Positions 1 through 6,203 of a DNA stretch of 64,000 nucleotides are shown one piece after another. The notes under the pieces are model-generated. The model searched no databases. It saw only the letters and a list, made by a program, of their open reading frames with translations, and was not told where the DNA came from. The stretch's first letter is position 1. Every line of letters starts with the position of its first letter. A program made the position numbers and the translations under genes. The stretch comes from Longispora albida DSM 44784 (lineage in GTDB: Bacteria; Actinomycetota; Actinomycetes; Mycobacteriales; Micromonosporaceae). The stretch spans positions 186,599 to 250,598 of the forward strand of contig NZ_KB903835.1 of NCBI RefSeq assembly GCF_000379825.1, written 5' to 3'.

Positions 1-1563
1 GAGGATCACAGGAACGTCGTCGTACTCGACAGGCTGGGGTTCGGCTAGCTGGTCGAGGAGCTGCAGCGCACCGGAGAGCCGGGCAACTTCCAGCTCGGCA
101 GCGGTGATCTGCTCCTGGACGTCAGGGCCGCCCAGCGCAGCATCGAGGGCGGCCTGGGCGGCCCGCTGCCGGTCCCGGGCGGACAGCAGGGCGGCCTGAG
201 CGGCCTCCTCGTCCCGGGTGGTGGCAGACTCGGCCGCCCGGCTGGCCCGCAGTCGCTCGGATGCCTGCGACAGCGCTGCTTGCCGTTCCTCTTCGCTGGA
301 CTCACCGATGACCATCGGCGTGGTGCAGACCGCGCATTCGTGGGTGGCCTCTTCGCGGGCCTTACGCTCGCTGTCGATGGGGTTCTCGCAGCGCGGGCAG
401 GCACGGGGGTTGAGGGCACCGAACATTGCCCTGGCTGCGGCACTTTCGGAAAGCTCACGGTGACGGCGTGCGTCTTCGATGCGGGCGGTGCGGGCCAGCT
501 CCCGCAACCGGGACAGTTCGGAGGCCCGGCGCTCCAGGCGGGCTACCTCCGCTGCTGCCCCGCGTGCCGCCGTTCGCAGGCCGTCGACGGCGGGTACTGC
601 GGCACGCAGTCCGGCAGCCCGCTCACGGGCCTGGGCCAGCTGCCCAGGCAGGTCACCGAACCGGGCGACACGGACCTGGGCGTCTTCCCTCGCTCTGCGC
701 TCAAGGTGGCGCACGTTCTGGCTGGCCGTCTTCTCGCTGGTTCCGGCGGCGACCACGTCAGCGACGAACGGCACGTCGAGGAATACCTGCATGAGCCGGG
801 TCGGGAGCTGGTCGACGGCAGTCTTGCCGAACAGCACTGAGTCGCCGGCCGAGCACAGGGCGATCATCGGGAAGTAGGCGGGCCAGCGGTGAGGCTGCAC
901 GACCCCGTCACGCACACCGTTTTCCTCCACAGGAGCCGTGCCGCTGGCAGCGAAACTGTCCAGCGGGCGGAGGCCGAGCCGTTCCATCATGAAGCGGCTG
1001 ACCAGTTCCGCCACGGCGCCGGGACCGTCGGCCCGGTCGGCCACCCGGACACCGGCACCTGTTGTTGCGTCCGCGTCCAGCGCTGTCAGCTGGTCGATCG
1101 ACTCGGCCGTGAGCAGGATGACGCTGTAGTCCCGGGCATCGTGCACGGTGAGGCGGATGGAAACAGGGACCCCTGAAACTTCAAGGTCCACACGGATGTA
1201 ATCGAACCAGTCGAAGGACTCGGCCCGCCGGTAAACGTCGTCGGATTCTCCGCGCAGCGCGAACACCAGCGCCCACAGCAGGCTCGACTTGCCGGCGGAG
1301 TTCTTGTCCTTGCTCGCGATCGCCCACGTCCCGGTGCCGAGACGCACGTCCTTGGCGAATGGGCCGTCAACCCCGTCACGAGTGCCAGACTTCACGCCGC
1401 GGACGAAGTAGCGGTGAATCAGCAGCTGCCGGCGAGCAGGCAACGGCGGGCGCAGGCCCACGCCGGCCTCGGTCAGCACGGCACGTGCGCGATCCTCCGT
1501 CACGCCGGCATCCTTGGCGATGGCAGCCAGCAACTCGTCTTCACCCGGCAACTCGTCGATCAT
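1..1563 (-). CDS. Zinc-hook SMC/Rad50-like ATPase of a Lamassu/ABC-3C-type defence system (partial, C-terminus outside window)
   Basis: Open minus-strand frame from ATG 1563 to the window edge (521 codons visible, no stop; I checked the frame through 1-1260). Residues 86-94 read DKNSAGKSS, a Walker A P-loop of the SMC/Rad50 type. Residues 389-413 hold CPRC then CAVC, 17 residues apart, flanked on both sides by long Glu/Arg/Ala-rich coiled-coil sequence: the layout of a zinc hook at the tip of a coiled-coil arm. In Lamassu (LmuB) and Rad50-like proteins the hook dimerises and the ATPase heads sense DNA ends. The gene starts inside the stop of the upstream middle-component gene (ATGA overlap), so the two are translationally coupled. 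The ABC signature and Walker B would lie left of the window. The effector gene is not visible and may be further downstream. Alternative: a stand-alone AAA-ATPase of an OLD-like system. Confidence 0.72.
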   Translation of the reverse strand, partial: MIDELPGEDELLAAIAKDAGVTEDRARAVLTEAGVGLRPPLPARRQLLIHRYFVRGVKSGTRDGVDGPFAKDVRLGTGTWAIASKDKNSAGKSSLLWALVFALRGESDDVYRRAESFDWFDYIRVDLEVSGVPVSIRLTVHDARDYSVILLTAESIDQLTALDADATTGAGVRVADRADGPGAVAELVSRFMMERLGLRPLDSFAASGTAPVEENGVRDGVVQPHRWPAYFPMIALCSAGDSVLFGKTAVDQLPTRLMQVFLDVPFVADVVAAGTSEKTASQNVRHLERRAREDAQVRVARFGDLPGQLAQARERAAGLRAAVPAVDGLRTAARGAAAEVARLERRASELSRLRELARTARIEDARRHRELSESAAARAMFGALNPRACPRCENPIDSERKAREEATHECAVCTTPMVIGESSEEERQAALSQASERLRASRAAESATTRDEEAAQAALLSARDRQRAAQAALDAALGGPDVQEQITAAELEVARLSGALQLLDQLAEPQPVEYDDVPVIL

Positions 1564-2234
1564 GAAGTCACTCCCGCTTCCGCGCGCAGGTCGGCGAGGC
1601 GCTTGCGTGCCTTAGCCGCGATTGAGCCGATCTCCTCGTTGAGGCCTGTGTCGGCGTAGTCTCCGACCAGGTACTGGCGCTTGCGCAGCGCCGTTCCGGT
1701 CAGCCCTGTCGCATCGGCCAGTGCGACGACGATCTTCATCCGCTCCCCGTACCAGGACAGTTCAGGGAAGTCGGCCACCACCGACCGCGCAACTTTGCGC
1801 CCCAGGCCGGTGAGGAAGTAGTTGTTCCTGCGAATCCGGCGACCGCCGATCAGCGGATCACGGGCGACGAGCCCTTCAGCGACCAGGATCGACAGCGGCA
1901 TGTCGAGGGGCTCGAACGCTCCGAACTTGTACCGCAGCATCGGGATGGACCTCAGCTCCGGCTCCTCGGAATCGAGGATTTCGCCCGCTAGCTCCAGCAG
2001 GAACTCCTCCCGGCTGGTCTCGTAGTCCGCGAGCAGCTCATAGGCGAGGTAGTCGGGGTAGCGCAGCCAGAAGTCGAGCTTCTGAAGGCGCGTCTCACCT
2101 TCCAGCACCGCGACTGCGCCAGCGGGCACTCCTTCCGCCGCCGGATCGGCGATCGGGCGCGCTGCCGCTTCAAGTAACAACAAGATTCGTACCGCGTCGA
2201 AGTACGGATCTCCCTCACCACCCGTGGCTGTCAC
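1560..2234 (-). CDS. Probable middle component (MC / LmuC-like) of the same system
   Basis: 224 aa, soluble, no signal peptide or membrane segment. The start near YFDAVRILLLLEA and the two-part helical look (LQKLDFWLRYPDYLAYELL, then a winged-helix-like GRKVARSVV segment) resemble the small middle components encoded next to ABC-3C/Lamassu ATPases, which bridge the ATPase and effector. The assignment rests mainly on the overlapping zinc-hook ATPase gene (4-nt ATGA overlap at 1560-1563) and on size. I cannot place it in a numbered MC family without a profile search. GTG start at 2234; the intergenic region before it is shared with the divergent Mrr-like gene. Confidence 0.55.
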   Translation of the reverse strand: MTATGGEGDPYFDAVRILLLLEAAARPIADPAAEGVPAGAVAVLEGETRLQKLDFWLRYPDYLAYELLADYETSREEFLLELAGEILDSEEPELRSIPMLRYKFGAFEPLDMPLSILVAEGLVARDPLIGGRRIRRNNYFLTGLGRKVARSVVADFPELSWYGERMKIVVALADATGLTGTALRKRQYLVGDYADTGLNEEIGSIAAKARKRLADLRAEAGVTS

Positions 2235-2242
2235 ACGTCACA

Positions 2243-2273
2243 GGGTATCGAGACGCATGCTTCCGAGATACCC
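2243..2273. promoter_or_regulatory. Imperfect inverted repeat in divergent promoter region (possible operator)
   Basis: GGGTATC at 2243-2249 and GATACCC at 2267-2273 form 7-nt inverted arms about a central GCATGC. The site lies just upstream of the MC gene start (2234) and in the 165-nt divergent gap before the Mrr-like gene. Position and symmetry suggest an operator; nothing else supports it. Confidence 0.3.
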
Positions 2274-2399
2274 CGTAACGCACGGTGGTCGCCCGGCCGC
2301 GTAGCGCGCGATTCAGGAGGAGCCACAAGACGGCCGGAACTGTCGGTTCCCCGACAAAACGCGAGCAGGGCATCCAAAGATGTCGGCGCCTGCTGATAG

Positions 2400-3092
2400 A
2401 TGAATGTCATGCCAAAAACGGGTAAGCGCAGACCTGCCGTGAGGAAGCGGAGCAAGCCGAAGTCCCGGGTCGATCGGGTCCTGGCGCACTTCGAGGACCA
2501 CATAGGACAAGCACTCGCTTGGCTGGCGGGGTTGAGCCTCATCCTGTGGTGGGCTGTGGCTGAAGTGACGGCATGGGCCCGACGGCACCCGGTCATGGCG
2601 ACCCTGCTCGTGATCGCCCTCGCGGCAGCGGCCACGCTCGCGATCCGGAAACTGCTCGCGCGGCGCGCGGAACGCCAAGCCGAGGCCGCAACCATCGCTG
2701 CGACGGACGGCATGAGCGGGACGGCATTCGAACACTGGACCGCGAACCTCCTGCGCCGCAGCGGATGCGGCAAAGTCGAGGTGCGCGGCGGCAGCGGCGA
2801 CCTCGGCGCCGACATCACCGCCCGGCTACCCGACGGGCGCAAGCTCATCGTCCAATGCAAACGGTGGGCGAAGCCAGTCGGCAGCGGCGAAGTCCAGAAG
2901 GTAGCCGGCACCGCCCGAGCCGTCCATGGTGCTGATGTCGCCGTAATTGTGACGACTTCACGATTCACCGCCGGCGGCATCGACCTAGCCAGCCGCGTCG
3001 GCATCGACCTCATCGACCGTTCCGCTCTCGCCACCTGGGCGGCGAGTGGAATGCTCCCGCACTACCTCGCTGCCGCAAAGTCGCCCAGGTAG
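2400..3092 (+). CDS. Membrane-anchored Mrr-like restriction endonuclease
   Basis: 230 aa. Basic N-terminus (residues 8-25), two hydrophobic segments (about 38-58 and 63-82), then an Mrr_cat / RecB-like PD-(D/E)xK nuclease domain at about 105-215. Visible catalytic pattern: GTAFEHW (E111), GSGDLGADI (D138) and VQCK (Q152-xK154), followed by the typical tail VAVIVTTSRFT and IDLIDR. The family cleaves DNA, often modified DNA (type IV restriction); membrane anchoring is common in actinobacterial members and would place it at the inner membrane. Divergent from the Lamassu-like pair. ATG 2400 or ATG 2409 are both possible starts. Confidence 0.85.
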   Translation: MNVMPKTGKRRPAVRKRSKPKSRVDRVLAHFEDHIGQALAWLAGLSLILWWAVAEVTAWARRHPVMATLLVIALAAAATLAIRKLLARRAERQAEAATIAATDGMSGTAFEHWTANLLRRSGCGKVEVRGGSGDLGADITARLPDGRKLIVQCKRWAKPVGSGEVQKVAGTARAVHGADVAVIVTTSRFTAGGIDLASRVGIDLIDRSALATWAASGMLPHYLAAAKSPR

Positions 3093-3430
3093 GCAATACA
3101 CAGTCGTTCGGGGCTGGCACTCGCCGCCGCCGGCCTCAACGATCACCCCACCGCCGGGTTGCCCAGCGGCTGTGGGGGATCGTGTATGGGCTCATGGATT
3201 GTCAGCCGGGCACCGGAGTCGCAGTATGTGGCTGGCCGGAGCGCACGAACGCGGCTTCACTACCGATATCGATCCCGATCGGTCAGAGCGTGGCTGCGAT
3301 CTGCACGCCGTGTCATGCGGTTGACAGTACGATCGCGTCAGATACGGCTACAAGTTGTTTCCGCACCGCCCAGTGCCATATTGCCCACAGTGTCTGCTTG
3401 CGCGTGGTGCCCAAGGTCGGCAGGTTCGGT
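3093..3430. other. Intergenic stretch, no gene seen
   Basis: 338 nt between the Mrr-like gene and the convergent HNH gene. Short open frames lack ribosome binding sites and recognisable motifs. No clear terminator, repeat or RNA gene. Confidence 0.5.
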
Positions 3431-4225
3431 TCAGCGATGGTACGAGGTGAGCCGCCAGGCCAAGTCCCGAAGGTGTAACCATTCGTGAGCGAAGCCGCCT
3501 TGGGAGAAGCCGAAGTCGTCGAACTCGGTCGGGTACACGGCTTCGGCTTTCTCGTGAGCAATCGCGGCGAGATCTCCGATGATGGCCGCCAGGTCCCCGA
3601 TGATCGGGTCCGGGATCGCCTGGCTCCGCTCGGCGGCCAGGCGCAAATACTCCACTCTTTTGGCCATGACCTGCTGAAGTTTACGAAGCCTTGAGATATC
3701 TTCGAACTGTTGCGGGTAATTACCCGCAAGGCCAGCCCATGCCCTCGTAATGTCCTCGAGTAGCTGGGCGCATTGGCGAGCGCGTGCCCGCTGGCGGCGG
3801 CCTACCCCGTTGGCGAGCTGACTGATGCCGTTGAGCTTGTAGGACTCGTAGTAGTCAAGCATCGCAGCCGGATGCCGCTTGCGGTAACGGACGAACGCGA
3901 GGCGAGTGTCAGCCCAGGGTCTGCCTTCGACATGGTTGCAGCCTTGGCAGAGGTATCCCCGGACCAAACCGCTCCAGTGATCGTGATCGACGACGAGCGC
4001 GTCGTCCTTCTTGCCGCAAACGGCGCACCGGCCGCCATGGAACTCAACGAATCGCGCAACAGCCGTTGCTCCTCCACCGGACAGCAGGCGTTGCGCACGG
4101 CGGGCGATGTCCGGATCAGCGGAGCCGGCCAACCCGGTCGCCACCGCCTCGTGGCCGGCGATGGAATCGCGCAGTGGCGGAATGGCCCAGCCCCAGCATG
4201 CGGGCTCTTCGAGATTCTTGGTCAT
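3431..4225 (-). CDS. Recombination endonuclease VII-type HNH protein
   Basis: 264 aa from ATG 4225; the open frame extends upstream but that part is Arg/Pro-rich and unlikely. A compact endonuclease VII domain lies at about 64-100: C67-x2-C70, then D80-H-D-H83, then C93-x2-C96-N97. This is the Zn-binding beta-beta-alpha-metal nuclease pattern of phage T4 endonuclease VII (pfam Endonuclease_VII), which resolves branched DNA. The long C-terminal part (about 130-264) is helical and unassigned. It contains a short tandem duplication, IIGDLAA twice in a row (about residues 220-235). Lies in the defence block, about 155 nt downstream of the Ntn-like gene. Could be a phage-derived gene or a restriction nuclease. 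Confidence 0.7.
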   Translation of the reverse strand: MTKNLEEPACWGWAIPPLRDSIAGHEAVATGLAGSADPDIARRAQRLLSGGGATAVARFVEFHGGRCAVCGKKDDALVVDHDHWSGLVRGYLCQGCNHVEGRPWADTRLAFVRYRKRHPAAMLDYYESYKLNGISQLANGVGRRQRARARQCAQLLEDITRAWAGLAGNYPQQFEDISRLRKLQQVMAKRVEYLRLAAERSQAIPDPIIGDLAAIIGDLAAIAHEKAEAVYPTEFDDFGFSQGGFAHEWLHLRDLAWRLTSYHR

Positions 4226-4380
4226 CGGCTGCACACGCCGTCGAAATGGGAGCAGGTGCCTCGCCTCGACGGGTGGTCGAGGGAGAGCGGTCCAAGTCGC
4301 AGGAACACGGGGTGAGTGTGCCCGAACGGTACGACACAATGACCCCTAGCGTGCCCGTCCGGGTTCAGCGGATTTCTCTT

Positions 4381-5241
4381 CTAGGCCGCCAGGACCTGCC
4401 CGAGTTCGTCCCTGGCCAGTCGCAGGAAGTCGGGCATGGAGTGAGCGGTGATTCGCTGGCCGCGCCAAGGCTCGTCGTGGGTGAAGACAAAGCCGAGTGA
4501 CCGCCCGGGGAGATAGGTGCCTAGCGCCCCGAAGGTGTCCTGAGTCCCTACGGCCATCAGGTAGCCTCCGTAGAACGCGGTCGGCTGGCCGGTTAGCCTG
4601 GCCTCTCCATCCGCTGGGGCGAGCTTCTTCGCGAGGCTTCCGCCGAGGAGCTGCGTTGGTGTGGCCACGAACTGTGTGGCCTGTGTGCTGACGGTGACCC
4701 GCAGGGTGTAGCCGCCGACGAACTCCGCCCGGTAGACATTGATCACGCCCTGCATCGAGGACTGCATCAAGAACTCGGTATCCATGCCCGGCGGCCATTG
4801 GCGATAGAGCCTGCGGTACACGTCGTAGGCGGGCTCGTGGCCGATCCACGCCGTGCCCACAGTAGTGCGATCATCGACCTCCCGACGGGAGACCCTCCAC
4901 AACCGAGGACCTGCGGCGCTCACAGAGCCCAGTACGAAGTCGACCTCGTCGAACTCGGTCAGGACGTCGAGGATGTTCTGGGGATCTGCGCCGCGCATCG
5001 CGACAAGTTCGCGGGCCGCCCAGCCCAAGTCCGCTCCGGCCATGCCGATCACGAGGTCCTTGCGGAGGATGATCAGCTTCGGCAGCGCGTTACCGAAGAC
5101 GTCCTGGGTCTTCTCCTCGTCGAAGGCACCGGTCGCCTCGTCCAGGCCGAACGTGATCATGGTGTCGGAGATGAGCGAGATCCTGTCCTCGACCACCTGA
5201 GCAACAACGAGAGTCACGGGCTCCAGTATCCCAGGGGCCAC
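4381..5241 (-). CDS. Proteasome-fold (Ntn-hydrolase-like) protein
   Basis: 286 aa from GTG 5241. The N-terminal part resembles a proteasome beta-type fold: TLVVAQVVEDRISLISDTMI aligns by eye with the Thr1...Asp17 stretch, and ALPKLIILRKDLVIGMAGAD aligns with the Lys33...Gly47 stretch. A second possible start, GTG 5217, would encode Met directly followed by Thr, so Met removal would expose a Thr nucleophile; with GTG 5241 eight extra residues would have to be removed. I cannot decide between them from the ribosome sites. The C-terminal half is unassigned. Only 18 nt downstream of the AbiGi-like gene, so likely the same operon. The function is inferred from fold-like motifs only; it could be inactive. 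Confidence 0.5.
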   Translation of the reverse strand: MAPGILEPVTLVVAQVVEDRISLISDTMITFGLDEATGAFDEEKTQDVFGNALPKLIILRKDLVIGMAGADLGWAARELVAMRGADPQNILDVLTEFDEVDFVLGSVSAAGPRLWRVSRREVDDRTTVGTAWIGHEPAYDVYRRLYRQWPPGMDTEFLMQSSMQGVINVYRAEFVGGYTLRVTVSTQATQFVATPTQLLGGSLAKKLAPADGEARLTGQPTAFYGGYLMAVGTQDTFGALGTYLPGRSLGFVFTHDEPWRGQRITAHSMPDFLRLARDELGQVLAA

Positions 5242-5259
5242 GGCAAACGACCGCAGTGG

Positions 5260-6057
5260 CTAGCCGAGTGCAGGAAACGGTCCGCGTTCGCTAGGGGCCA
5301 GGCCAGACAGCACGGCGAGCATGCTCTCAAGACCCCAGCGCGGATCCAGGATCGGCCGGTCCGCCCAGAGCGGTGCCTTCTGCTGCAGGTCTCTGCGAAA
5401 CCTCTCGTGGTCGTATTCGGGAGCCAGGATGGCGAACGTCTGGGCCGGGTAGATGCGGTAGTCGCCTATGTGGCGCCACTCCCGCTCCCAGAAGAACTCC
5501 TTCCTGCCTCCGTCGGTCAGTGGCCCCATCTGTTCGAAGAACGGGGTCAGCTTGAAGATCGGCTCCCCGGCCAGAAGCGCTGCGTCGATCCCTCCTGAGG
5601 TTCGCGCGCGATCTTTCGCCTCGGTGACGAGCTCGTTGATGCCCTTGGCCGGCCAGTCCCTTCCGCCGCGAGTCGTGATGTCGGTGTACCAGACCGGATT
5701 GACATGGCTCTTGCGGCCGGTGGTCTTGGTGATCGCGATCCCGTAGGGCTGGAATCGCTCCTGCCTCCCCGTGATCTCCTCAACCATCATCCAGGCGTGC
5801 TCCAGCGGGGTTTCGGTGAAGCAGACAGCGCGCTGTGTGGCGCCTGTGGCTGCGAGGTAGCTGTCGAGATCCTTGGCGGGGCCGAACGGGCTACGGGCGA
5901 GAATGCTGCCCGTGGATGCGATCGACAGCAGGTTGTCACGTGCCACCGGCCCGCCAGGCGTGTCTTTGGTCAGGTGGATCAGGAACGTGGAGAGATCGGT
6001 CCGGCGATGGAGTAGATCTTCGATCGTCTTCGGCGGCACCAGGTCATCCTGAGTCAT
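5260..6057 (-). CDS. AbiGi-family abortive-infection protein
   Basis: 265 aa from ATG 6057 (upstream frame looks non-coding). Motifs of the AbiGi family (pfam10899, described as the antitoxin-like partner in the lactococcal AbiG phage-exclusion pair) occur in order: FLIHLT (25-30), ILARSPFGPAK (52-62), CFTETPLEHAW (79-89), PYGIAITK (104-111), NPVWYTDI (120-127), EREWRHIGD (191-199) and FAILAPE (208-214). No obvious AbiGii-type partner is adjacent. It sits between the kinase fusion (146 nt upstream) and the Ntn-like protein (18 nt downstream), all on the minus strand. I infer that these three form one defence unit. Confidence 0.7.
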   Translation of the reverse strand: MTQDDLVPPKTIEDLLHRRTDLSTFLIHLTKDTPGGPVARDNLLSIASTGSILARSPFGPAKDLDSYLAATGATQRAVCFTETPLEHAWMMVEEITGRQERFQPYGIAITKTTGRKSHVNPVWYTDITTRGGRDWPAKGINELVTEAKDRARTSGGIDAALLAGEPIFKLTPFFEQMGPLTDGGRKEFFWEREWRHIGDYRIYPAQTFAILAPEYDHERFRRDLQQKAPLWADRPILDPRWGLESMLAVLSGLAPSERGPFPALG

Positions 6058-6203
6058 TGCGCGAACCCGGCCATACGAAGACACGCCGTTGAGCTGGGAT
6101 AACAAGGATTGAGCATCGAGCCTACTGCCCGCCATCCCCTCCCGCAGCCCAGCTGCGCTCCTGGCTCGCACGCGGCCAGCGGCAGAAGGTCACCGGACGA
6201 AGC

